The notes under the pieces were generated by a model that saw only the letters and a list, made by a program, of their open reading frames with translations, was not told the DNA's origin and did no database searches. From NCBI GenBank assembly GCA_020633205.1, contig JACKEB010000010.1, positions 62,001 to 126,000 of the forward strand: DNA of 64,000 nucleotides. The letters run 5' to 3'. The DNA is from Polyangiaceae bacterium. GTDB lineage: Bacteria; Myxococcota_A; Polyangia; Polyangiales; Polyangiaceae. Positions 55,265-63,246 of this stretch are shown one piece after another (position 1 is the first letter of the stretch; each line of letters begins with the position of its first letter). Position numbers and translations under genes: made by a program.

Positions 55265-55302
55265 GTTGTTGATTGGCAGGGTGTTCTTCAACAACCTGCT
55301 AG
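55265..55302. repeat. Dispersed 38-bp element, copy B
   Basis: Second copy of the element at 38856-38893 (34 of 38 bases identical). Here the ends GTTGTTGA and TCAACAAC form a perfect 8-bp inverted repeat around a 15-base centre. It ends 4 bases short of the thiL stop codon, as copy A overlaps the lipoprotein stop. Confidence 0.85.
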
Positions 55303-55305
55303 CGG

Positions 55306-56346
55306 TCACTGACCTGAGAAGTGATCAAAGCCGCCGGTGAGCGGCTTCGAACCACCTGCTTCCACCCAGTGAGCACCGTCACCTGCGCGAACTGCGCCGA
55401 TGACTTTTGCTTCTGCGGGGCGACGCCGTGAGGGCCCGGCGGCGAGCAAGGCGTAGTCCTCTCCTCCTTCGCAGGCCAACCAAAGCGGGGACACACCCAG
55501 GGTTCGCGCAGCCTTCCCCAAGTCGATGCTCAGGGCGGCGCCCAGCGCTTCCGCGTGGATTTCAACACGGACCCCGCTCGCCACAGCCAGGTTGCGCGCG
55601 TCACGCGCCAAGCCATCGGACACGTCCAAGCACGCGTGGGCCTTGCCGACCAACCCGCGTCCGGCATCAAGCAGCGCCCGTGGACGACGCCAGGCGCTAA
55701 CGGCTCGCCTCGTCGCCACAGAGCGGACCGGAGTGGACGCGCTCAACAGTTCCAACCCAGCACGCGCCAGACCGACTTCGCCCAAGAGCCAAAGCTCATC
55801 TCCCGGCCGAGCACCGCTGCGGCTCAAGCAACGAGTAGCCTTCCCCAGCACCGTCGTGACCACCGTCAGCTCTGGACCGCGGCTGAGATTGCCCCCAACC
55901 ACCGGGCACGAAGTCGCCTGGGCGGCCTCTGCCTGGCCTCGCGTCAGGCGCCGCAGCTCCGCCGTCGAGAACCGCTCGGGAAGGGTCAAATGGGCGACGG
56001 CGGCCACCGGCGATGCTCCCATCGCAGCCAAGTCACTAATTGCCGCCTGGAAACTTCGATAGCCCACGTCGTCCAGACCGAGCCACTCGCGTCGGAAGTG
56101 TGTGCCCTCGATCTGCCCGTCGACGCTCACGACAAGGTTACCAGAGAACCTCACACAGGCGGCGTCGTCGCCGATCCCTAGGGCGACGTGAGCCGCGCCA
56201 TCTACGCTGGCAAATTCGCGAGTCAGGACCCCGATGAGCTCGGCTTCGGTGGGCGTCGATCGGCTGCCGCGGGGTGCGCGCTCAGTGCCGCGTCGCCGGG
56301 TGCCTTGATGCTGGGAGCGCTGTCGCTCACCGCGCGGAACCTTCAT
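55306..56346 (-). CDS. thiL: Thiamine-monophosphate kinase
   Basis: 346 residues. It phosphorylates TMP to TPP in the cytosol. ThiL/PurM-type motifs are visible: HVALGIGDDAACVRF (Mg/ATP site), VSVDGQIEGTHF, AISDLAAMGASPVAAVAHLTLP, VVGGNLSRGPEL (usually GGDxxRG), LDVSDGLARDARNLA and CEGGEDYALL. The first 30 residues are a basic extension not seen in most ThiL. Its ATG overlaps the histidine-kinase stop in ATGA, so it is third in an operon with an MglA-like GTPase and a PocR kinase, an unusual set of neighbours for a vitamin gene. Confidence 0.9.
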   Translation of the reverse strand: MKVPRGERQRSQHQGTRRRGTERAPRGSRSTPTEAELIGVLTREFASVDGAAHVALGIGDDAACVRFSGNLVVSVDGQIEGTHFRREWLGLDDVGYRSFQAAISDLAAMGASPVAAVAHLTLPERFSTAELRRLTRGQAEAAQATSCPVVGGNLSRGPELTVVTTVLGKATRCLSRSGARPGDELWLLGEVGLARAGLELLSASTPVRSVATRRAVSAWRRPRALLDAGRGLVGKAHACLDVSDGLARDARNLAVASGVRVEIHAEALGAALSIDLGKAARTLGVSPLWLACEGGEDYALLAAGPSRRRPAEAKVIGAVRAGDGAHWVEAGGSKPLTGGFDHFSGQ

Positions 56347-57770
56347 CCCGAGAGACTGGCACGGCGCCGCGGTAACGTGACCACGAACTGGGCACCGTGG
56401 GGCTCGTTGTCGCGGATGTCGATGCGTCCATCGTGCGCGTCAACGAGGCGCTTGACGATCGAGAGTCCCAGGCCCGTGCCGCCTGCTTCCCGCGTCGAGC
56501 TGCCATCTACCTGATAGAAGGCGTCGAATACTCGCTGCTTCTCGTGATCTGGAATGCCGATGCCCGAGTCGGTCACGATCAGGTCCACCGCGGGCCGCTT
56601 GTTGCTGAAGAGCACCATGCCGCCACCATCGGCGTCGTCGTTGTCGACATCCATGAAGCTACCATCAGCCGAGAGCTCCACCGTGCCGCCCTCCGGCGTG
56701 AACTTGATGGCGTTCTCAGTCAGGTTCAGCAGAACCTGACGCAGGCGCTCTGGATCCGCCCAGATCCCAGGCAGCCCGAGGGAGTCTCGGGCGACGAGGT
56801 TCACGCCTTTTTTCCGCGCGGTAGGTTGCAAGGTGTTCGCAACGTCTTGCAGCAGCGGCTCGACATCAATCTCACGGCGGTTGAGGCTCATCGTGCCGCT
56901 CTCCAGCTTGGAGAGGTCGAGCAAGCCCATGATGAGCTCGAGCAGCTGTTCACCCTTGTCGTGGATCGTGGTGACGAACTCTTTCTGTTCGTCGGTCATG
57001 TCCCCCGCGATGCCCTCCGCGAGCATTTCGCTGTAGCCGATGATGGACGTCAGGGGTGTGCGGAGTTCATGGGACACGGTCGCGAGGAAGTTGCTTTTCA
57101 GGCGGTCGAGCTCCTTCAAGCGGTTGTACGCATCCTGCAGCTTCGCATTCTTCTCCTGCAGCTCACGGAAGCTCTCACGCACGCTCGCGAGGTGCATGTT
57201 GGTGGTGAGCAGCGCCTTGTGCCCGCTGAACAGGATCAGATCGAGTGCACCCTTCAGGTGACGCGCGATGTGGGCCACCGTGTCGTGCCCGGCGAGGGGC
57301 AGCTGACCGAGTAGCGGCTTGAGTTTCGCAAGCTCTAACCCCGGATCGAGCTCCAGGAGCTCCCGTGGAACCTCTCGGTGTTCCGGGGAGCGGAAGGGCC
57401 CGAGGATCAGCCGACCAATCTGGCGCCCATCATATTGGATGGCGAACACTTGGTAGACGGCGCCGGTGATGCAGGGTTGGGAGATCTCCCCTTCGACCTT
57501 CGGGTCGATGCCCTTGACCCGCTGAACCAGAGCGAGCAGCGCTTCGCGAGATCCCCGGAACTCGTTCAGGTAGGCGTAGATCGCGGGCTGCTCCGAGACG
57601 TCGCTGAGCATCACGCCGTCCTCGCTGTAGATGCGCAGCGGAATTCGGAAGAGCTCGTAGAAGCTGTGCACCATCTCGCGTAGGGCACCGCGATCGACGA
57701 GGTCCTCGAGGCTCAGCTTCGAATCCAGCGTGAGCTCGTCGAGAGTGCGCTCGGTGGTGCTAGCGCTCAT
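56343..57770 (-). CDS. PocR-domain sensor histidine kinase
   Basis: 475 residues, no TM helix, so probably cytoplasmic. The N-terminal part (about 27-175) matches the PocR sensory fold: MVHSFYELFRIPLRIYSEDG, EISQPCITGAVYQVFAIQYDGRQIGRLILGPF and LPLAGHDTVAHIARHLKGALDLIL. A coiled coil then leads to HisKA with FLATVSHELRTPLTSIIGYSEML (phospho-His) and HATPase_c with LTENAIKFTPEGG (N box), VTDSGIGIPDHEKQRVFDAF (G1) and GGTGLGLSIVKRLVDAHDG (G2). No response-regulator gene is adjacent. ATGA overlaps on both sides join it to the MglA-like GTPase and thiL. Confidence 0.93.
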   Translation of the reverse strand: MSASTTERTLDELTLDSKLSLEDLVDRGALREMVHSFYELFRIPLRIYSEDGVMLSDVSEQPAIYAYLNEFRGSREALLALVQRVKGIDPKVEGEISQPCITGAVYQVFAIQYDGRQIGRLILGPFRSPEHREVPRELLELDPGLELAKLKPLLGQLPLAGHDTVAHIARHLKGALDLILFSGHKALLTTNMHLASVRESFRELQEKNAKLQDAYNRLKELDRLKSNFLATVSHELRTPLTSIIGYSEMLAEGIAGDMTDEQKEFVTTIHDKGEQLLELIMGLLDLSKLESGTMSLNRREIDVEPLLQDVANTLQPTARKKGVNLVARDSLGLPGIWADPERLRQVLLNLTENAIKFTPEGGTVELSADGSFMDVDNDDADGGGMVLFSNKRPAVDLIVTDSGIGIPDHEKQRVFDAFYQVDGSSTREAGGTGLGLSIVKRLVDAHDGRIDIRDNEPHGAQFVVTLPRRRASLSG

Positions 57771-58498
57771 CCCTCGTCCTCCACCGGGCGAAGCACGTCT
57801 AGAGCGCCTCCGACCGCGGCCGATAGCACCTCGCTGACGGGCTTTCGCATGCCGAGCTTCTGGTTGACCTCTTCAAGCAGCCCCTGAGTGCTGATGCCGA
57901 ACTTACCTGTCAGATCGTGCTCGGCGTCGAGGTGGCTCATCGTGAGATGCAGCAGGCCGATGAAGCTCTCCACCACGCCCTCACCGCGAGTGGCTACCGC
58001 GAGGTAGACCGGTTCACGACCTTGTGCGGCGAGCTTCGCGATCTCTTCGTCGCTGCGGATGTTCCTCAGATCGCGTTTGTTGAACTGGATGATGAGCGGC
58101 ATCTGCTTGAGCAGCAGACCGTTCGCCTTGAGGTTCTCTTTCAAGTCCATGAAGGACTCGGCATTGTGCTGAGTCTCGTTCTCTTGACTGTCCGCAATGA
58201 ACGCGACGCCGTCCGCGCCCTGAACGACCAAGCGGCGGGTTGAAGCGTGAATCACCTGACCCGGGACGGTGAAGACCTTGAGCCGCACGCTCAGGCCCCC
58301 GGTACCCTTAAAGGTCAGCGGCAACAGATCGAAGAACAGCGTGCGGTCGTCCTTCGTCTCGAGGGTCATCAGACGCCCGGAACTCTCGGTGTCAGAAGCC
58401 TGATGCAACGCCTGCAGATTGGTGGTCTTACCGCTGAGCGCCGGCCCGTAGTACACGAGCTTGACGGTCAGCTCTCGCGCGGCGAAATCCAGTTGCAC
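57767..58498 (-). CDS. MglA-family small GTPase
   Basis: 243 residues, first of its operon. P-loop GPALSGKTTNLQAL near 18-31, FDLLPLTFKG and LKVFTVPGQV (switch II type), AFIADSQENETQHNAESF, and the NKRDL guanine-specificity motif near 141. It matches the bacterial MglA group used for polarity, motility and signalling, though the C-terminal 60 residues (GKFGISTQGLLEEVNQKLGMRKP) extend beyond motility MglA. No MglB/roadblock partner gene is adjacent. The coupling to a PocR kinase suggests that GTP state and kinase output are linked. Confidence 0.9.
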   Translation of the reverse strand: MQLDFAARELTVKLVYYGPALSGKTTNLQALHQASDTESSGRLMTLETKDDRTLFFDLLPLTFKGTGGLSVRLKVFTVPGQVIHASTRRLVVQGADGVAFIADSQENETQHNAESFMDLKENLKANGLLLKQMPLIIQFNKRDLRNIRSDEEIAKLAAQGREPVYLAVATRGEGVVESFIGLLHLTMSHLDAEHDLTGKFGISTQGLLEEVNQKLGMRKPVSEVLSAAVGGALDVLRPVEDEG

Positions 58499-58950
58499 TC
58501 GACGTTCCTCCTACAGGTGCGCTGCGGCCACCTGACGTTACTGTCCAGCGTATCAGGACTCGACCCGGGCGGAAACACGAGCCAGCGGGTTCGGAAACCG
58601 TTCGGCGATAACGACCAGCGGATTTTTTGGGGGAGAGTTCATCGAAACACCTCGATAAGTGGAAGTGACGAAAGCGGGAACGCTGGGGGCATGCCGGTTT
58701 GCCTGCTGGCGCTGCGTTGCCTGCTGGCGCTGCGTTGCCTGTTAGCGCTGCGTTCAGCCTTTGAGGGTATGCTAGCGACGCTTGAGCGCAGCGAACCGCC
58801 GCGTTCTCGCCGCGTCCTCTCGCCGATCTGCCACGCTTTCCTGCTTTCCTAGGCCGCAGTGTTTTCCAATCTCCAAGCTCCCGGCGGGCCAAGCCGCCCC
58901 AAACGCTGGCTGCCCGAGCCACGCACCAGGACTTCTGGAGTCGAGGCCGT
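58499..58950. other. Intergenic region between MglA-like and PEGA-like genes
   Basis: About 452 bases. It contains three copies of an 18-bp tandem repeat (58701-58754) and should hold divergent promoters. The minus-strand frame through it reads low-complexity Ala/Gly/Asn sequence and is not credible as a gene. Confidence 0.55.
58701..58754. repeat. 18-bp tandem repeat, three copies
   Basis: Two identical units GCCTGCTGGCGCTGCGTT (58701-58718, 58719-58736) and one variant GCCTGTTAGCGCTGCGTT (58737-58754). About 200 bases upstream of each flanking gene, in both directions. Confidence 0.9.
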
Positions 58951-59988
58951 ATGAGCGGAGCGTGGGTGCTGGTGTGGTTGGGAGCGAGCGCGCCGACGCT
59001 CGATCAACGCCTGGCCATCGAGAGCTACGAACTCACCCATGGCATAGCGACTCGCGCCCCAGCTGCGGCGCCGCAGTCGAGCGTCCCCTACCCGGCGGCG
59101 GTAGCCAAGCGGGTGGAGTCGGGGTTGGAGACCATCCGCACCCTGGTGGGCAGCCTCCAGGACGAAGAAGCCAAGCGCGCCTTGAAGCAAACCAAGTCGC
59201 TGTTGCGCAAGCACCCAGAGCTACCCCAGGCGCCTTGGCTGATGGCCGAGTGCCTGCGCCTCGAGGCCAGGTTGCAGTCTCGGACGCCCGACTCAACCGA
59301 AACCGTGTGGAAACTCCTGCTCGACGCAAACAACCTCGGAGGTGGCCGCGCGACGGGGTTCGATGAAGCAGGCATTGCCGAGGTGTCAGGTGAACTGCCG
59401 TGGAGTGCCCGTGTGCGCTTCGATGTTCCCCGAGGCACCCGTCTCGACATCGACGGAACGCGTGTGGAGGGGGATGCGCGAGGTAGCATCCTCTCGTCGG
59501 GCGCACATCATGTGCGGCTGAGCAGAGATGGCAGGCACCTCTACGCTGCGTGGCTGGAGGTCGACGACAAGACGCGACAGATCCCCCTCCCCGTCCCTGA
59601 AACGGAGCGCTGCACCCAGGCCGATTTCGTTTCCGCGCGCAATCAGCCAGAGGCGCGCAAGTTCGAGTCCGTGAGCTGCGACCGCTGGCTGATGGCCAGA
59701 CCCGCTCCTGGTCCAACCCGTGCTGGGCAAATCCAGGTCAGGAGCTGCGAGGGCGAGCTCTGCAGCGGATGGCTGGTTTGGAAGGCGGATCTCCGCCCCG
59801 ACTTCGCGGGCCCGCCTCAGGTCTTCGATCACGACGCGGGCTGGCCCGACTGGGCCACCTACGTGATCGTCGGGGCCAGCGCGCTGGCCGTCACCGGAGT
59901 CGTGCTGTGGCAACTCGGCACCTTCGACAGCGCCGAACCCGGCAAGCAGAAGTGGGTCTACGAGCCACCCGCTGCGCTGACGTTCTGA
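58951..59988 (+). CDS. PEGA-like envelope protein with C-terminal TM helix
   Basis: 345 residues. The N-terminus MSGAWVLVWLGASAPTLDQRL is a weak signal-like start. A helical, TPR-like part follows (VESGLETIRTLVGSLQDEEAKRALKQ to WLMAECLRLEARLQ), then a PEGA-like beta domain (ARVRFDVPRGTRLDIDGTRVEGD to SGAHHVRLSRDGRHLYAAWLEVDD). A Cys pair (CTQADF, SCDRWL) and a CEGELC pair sit in the last third, before a TM helix near 302-322 (WATYVIVGASALAVTGVVLWQL). It is standalone and converges with argH. The function is unknown. Confidence 0.78.
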   Translation: MSGAWVLVWLGASAPTLDQRLAIESYELTHGIATRAPAAAPQSSVPYPAAVAKRVESGLETIRTLVGSLQDEEAKRALKQTKSLLRKHPELPQAPWLMAECLRLEARLQSRTPDSTETVWKLLLDANNLGGGRATGFDEAGIAEVSGELPWSARVRFDVPRGTRLDIDGTRVEGDARGSILSSGAHHVRLSRDGRHLYAAWLEVDDKTRQIPLPVPETERCTQADFVSARNQPEARKFESVSCDRWLMARPAPGPTRAGQIQVRSCEGELCSGWLVWKADLRPDFAGPPQVFDHDAGWPDWATYVIVGASALAVTGVVLWQLGTFDSAEPGKQKWVYEPPAALTF

Positions 59989-60024
59989 TCCCCGCGGAAC
60001 CAACCAATCACCTCGCCTATGTGA

Positions 60025-61398
60025 CTAGGCCCAGCGCTGCCGCGCGTCGAAGATCGCCTCTTGCACTCGCGCCTTGGCAGGTCCACCGAAGAGCGCGCGG
60101 CGCTCGACAGCCGTTCGGGGATCCAGCGCCGCTGCCACTTCTGGCCCCTCGAGGCTTGGATGCGCCGCTTTCAGCTCGTCAGCTGACAGCGTGGCGAGCT
60201 CAACCCCCAACTCCGACGCTCGACGCACCAGCCCACCGACCACGTGGTGCGCCTCGCGAAAGGGCACCCCTTGAGTCACCAAGTAGTCCGCCAGATCCGT
60301 GGCCGTGAGGTGGCCGCGCTCCAGTGCACCCTCGAGGCGAGCCCCGTTGAAGCGGGCGGTCTCGATGGCGCCGGCCAACGCATTCAGCGCGATTCGCGCG
60401 TTGTCACAGGAGTCGAAGAGCGGCCGCTTGTCGTCTTGCAGCTCGCGCCCGTAGCCAAAACAAAGGCTCTTCTCCAGCACCATCAGGCTCGTGGTGGCTC
60501 CGATCAGGAGCGCCGCCTTCCCACGTACCAGCTCGGCGACGTCCGGGTTCTTCTTCTGCGGCATCATTGACGAGCTGGTGGAGAAACCATCGGAGAGCTC
60601 CATGAAGCCGAACTCGGAGCTGCTCCAGAGCACGATTTCCTCGCCAATGCGCGACAGGTGCACGCCGAGGATGGCGAGCGCCGCCACCAATTCCATGAGG
60701 AAATCACGGCTCGCGGTAGCATCCAGCGAGTTGCGCATCGGCGCACCAAAGCCCAAGCTTTGGGCCACGCCATGGCGGTCGAGCTTGAAGCCGGTGCCAG
60801 CTACCGCTCCCGCGCCGAGGGGGCTCTCGTCCATGCGCTGGATCGCGTCCTGCAGTCGACCTCGATCCCGCCACAGCATCTCCTGCCAGGCCATCAAGTG
60901 ATGCGAGAGGCGGCTCGGCTGTCCGCGCTGCAGGTGGGTATAGGCAGGCATCAGCACGTCTATCTGCTCTTCCGCGCGCTGCAGGATCACTCCAGCCAAG
61001 CCATCGAGCGCCTCCAAGATCTCGAGGCCGCGGCGCTTCGCGAAGAGCCTCAAGTCCGTCGCGACCTGATCGTTGCGCGAGCGCGCGGTGTGGAGCTTGC
61101 CCCCAACCGGTCCGACGATCTCCACCAAGCGCGACTCGATATTCATATGCACGTCTTCTTTGATCGGGTCCCACTGCATCTGACCGGACTCGATCTCACG
61201 TGCCACTTGAGCCAAGCCGTCACGCAGTGCTTGGGCCTCGCTCGCGCTGAGGATCCCCGCGCCTTCCAGGCCGCCCACGTGGGCCAAGGAGCCGTCGATG
61301 TCCTCACGCCACAAGCGCTTGTCCACCTCCACGCTCTGGTTCAACTCCAGCATGGCCTGATCTGCCGCCGCCAGGCGGCCACCGCGCGCAACACTCAT
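60025..61398 (-). CDS. argH: Argininosuccinate lyase
   Basis: 457 residues. It splits argininosuccinate into arginine and fumarate. The fumarase-superfamily signature SSSMMPQKKNPDVAELVRGK lies near 275-294, preceded by ASRDFLMELVAALAILGVHLSRIGEEI; HTARSRNDQVATDLRL supplies the conserved C1 motif and TGYGRELQDDK-like FGYGRELQDDKRPLFDS follows. The usual N-terminal WGGRF motif is replaced by ARGGRLAAADQAM. It is third after an M48 peptidase and a dynamin-like GTPase, with a 66-base gap, and no other arginine gene is in the window. Confidence 0.94.
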   Translation of the reverse strand: MSVARGGRLAAADQAMLELNQSVEVDKRLWREDIDGSLAHVGGLEGAGILSASEAQALRDGLAQVAREIESGQMQWDPIKEDVHMNIESRLVEIVGPVGGKLHTARSRNDQVATDLRLFAKRRGLEILEALDGLAGVILQRAEEQIDVLMPAYTHLQRGQPSRLSHHLMAWQEMLWRDRGRLQDAIQRMDESPLGAGAVAGTGFKLDRHGVAQSLGFGAPMRNSLDATASRDFLMELVAALAILGVHLSRIGEEIVLWSSSEFGFMELSDGFSTSSSMMPQKKNPDVAELVRGKAALLIGATTSLMVLEKSLCFGYGRELQDDKRPLFDSCDNARIALNALAGAIETARFNGARLEGALERGHLTATDLADYLVTQGVPFREAHHVVGGLVRRASELGVELATLSADELKAAHPSLEGPEVAAALDPRTAVERRALFGGPAKARVQEAIFDARQRWA

Positions 61399-61464
61399 CG
61401 CTCGCGCATACGGGGCACGCCCGGGCGAGTCAATGCGAGACGCCCAGAGAGGCGCCTCGCAGGC

Positions 61465-63246
61465 TCAACCGGCAGCTACGGGCAGCTCGAGACGAAAGCC
61501 CGCTAGCGCCTGCTGCAGCCCGAGCAAGCGCTGAGCGAGGTCGGCGGCTTGCTGAGCCAGTGCCTCGCGATCCCGAGACTCCTCTAGGCGCTCGGCGCGT
61601 GTCTTGCGCAGCACCTCAACGAGCTCCACGTGCAGCTGGCGCATGGCACTGACGATCCACTCATCGAGCGCCTTGGTGAAGGCATCCACCATGCCATCCA
61701 AGGCTTGAGCTACTTCGTCCGCCGCGCCCTGCAACGCGGCGGGCAACAGCTCCTGCGCGCGGCGCTTGATCTCTCGTTCGGTGCGACCTCGCTGCCACAA
61801 CGCGAGCGCCGGTGCAGCGACCAAGAGCGCGCCGCCGAGCAGCGCATTGGCGAACAGCGTCCCTAGCCCGACGGTCATTACCGCGAGGATCCCAAAATCA
61901 TACGCAAAGGTGTCGACCTCCACGTTCGGCGCCCTCAACGATCCACCAAGTGCCTCCGCGAGCTCCGCGGCCTTCAGCGCCTGCTCTTCGCTGAGCAGTG
62001 CCACCATGCGATCCGCCAGCCCCTCGAGATCTTGCGCCATGCTGCGCGTCTCGCGCTCCAGAAAGTCGCGGAAGCCCTGCTCGACGAACGCCCCGAGATG
62101 CAGGCGCACCTCTTCTCCTGAGGCTTCTGCGAGCAGCACTGGCAAGCGAGCTAGCGTGTCGTCAACGAAATGCTGCAGGTCCTTGCGCGCCCCCGTCTTG
62201 ATCGCGCCCGCCGCCTCACGGATTTCGAGGCGCCGGTCTTCGATGCTCCGGGCGTTGCCTTCGAGTTCTTGCTCCAGGGCCGTGATTCGTCGCTCGAGCT
62301 GCACCAGGCTGAGAGCGCTGCTGCGTCGGCGCGCCTCGACACCATGGCTCAACGCCCCAAGGGCGCGCTGGCCTTCGATCGCCGCGTTGTCCAGCAGGAT
62401 CTTCCCGCGCTCTTCCGCGAGGAACCGCTTGAGGTAGCCAACCAGCTGCTCGACGTCGCCGCCCCTGCCCGCCAGCGCCTCCTGGGCGCTCACGGCGAAG
62501 AGCTTCGGATTCTTGACCAGCTTCTTCAGGCGCCCCTCGATGTAGCCGAGCGCCTGCTCGCGCTCTTCAGGGCTCCAAATATCCGCCTTGGTGACGACGA
62601 AGAGGATCTTGTCGCGAGAACGCTCGAGCAGCTGCTGTTCGAGGAAGCGGCGCTCGCTCTCCTTCAACGGTTGCCCCGCATCCAGCAAGAACAGCACGGC
62701 GTCCGAGCGTGGGATGTAGCCGTAGGTGATTTCCGCGCGGGTCAGCGACAGATCGTTGACCCCGGGGGTGTCCACCAGGGTGATGGAGCTCTCGAGCAGT
62801 GCCGATGGATAGCGAAGCTCGAGGTAGCTCGGCGGCCGATCGCGCACACCGCTGTTGCGAACGTCCTCCGATGTCTCTGTGTCCTGCGCGCTGAAGCGAC
62901 TGAGCTCAGCGACGTCCAGGGCGCTCTCGCTCCCATCAGCGAATACGAGGCGCGCGCTCGGCTCCTCGCCATGCACCACGTGATGAATCACCGCTGTCGT
63001 GGGCGTCACGCCCACGGGCAACAGCTGCTTGCCAAGCAGCGCGTTCACGAAGCTGGTCTTGCCGTGGTTGAACTCACCGACGACCACCAAGTGGAAGCTG
63101 CCAGAGCGAAGGCGCTCCATCGCCTGGGCTTCCATCCGCTCCGCGAGGCTGTCCGACCCCACCTCTCGCGCGAGCTTCGCGCCCTCTTCTAGGACACCGA
63201 GCAGCTCACCACGGCGAGCCTCGAACTCCCTGAGTTCCTCGCTCAT
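61465..63246 (-). CDS. Dynamin-like / mitofusin-type GTPase
   Basis: 593 residues. The GTPase domain has P-loop GEFNHGKTSFVNALLG near 57-72, a VTPTTAVIHHV switch, DTPGVNDLSLTRAEITYGYI (G3) and TKADIWS (G4, NKxD replaced by TKAD). A long helical stalk follows, with a paired membrane segment near 447-480 (FGILAVMTVGLGTLFANALLGGALLVAAPALALW). It probably remodels the inner membrane. Overlaps the M48 gene by 4 bases (ATGA), so the peptidase and GTPase are coupled. Confidence 0.9.
   Translation of the reverse strand: MSEELREFEARRGELLGVLEEGAKLAREVGSDSLAERMEAQAMERLRSGSFHLVVVGEFNHGKTSFVNALLGKQLLPVGVTPTTAVIHHVVHGEEPSARLVFADGSESALDVAELSRFSAQDTETSEDVRNSGVRDRPPSYLELRYPSALLESSITLVDTPGVNDLSLTRAEITYGYIPRSDAVLFLLDAGQPLKESERRFLEQQLLERSRDKILFVVTKADIWSPEEREQALGYIEGRLKKLVKNPKLFAVSAQEALAGRGGDVEQLVGYLKRFLAEERGKILLDNAAIEGQRALGALSHGVEARRRSSALSLVQLERRITALEQELEGNARSIEDRRLEIREAAGAIKTGARKDLQHFVDDTLARLPVLLAEASGEEVRLHLGAFVEQGFRDFLERETRSMAQDLEGLADRMVALLSEEQALKAAELAEALGGSLRAPNVEVDTFAYDFGILAVMTVGLGTLFANALLGGALLVAAPALALWQRGRTEREIKRRAQELLPAALQGAADEVAQALDGMVDAFTKALDEWIVSAMRQLHVELVEVLRKTRAERLEESRDREALAQQAADLAQRLLGLQQALAGFRLELPVAAG

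Noticed and set aside
58428..58922. Minus-strand frame through the 18-bp repeats
   Set aside because: Encodes repetitive Ala/Asn/Gly sequence starting inside the MglA-like gene; better explained as repeat DNA.
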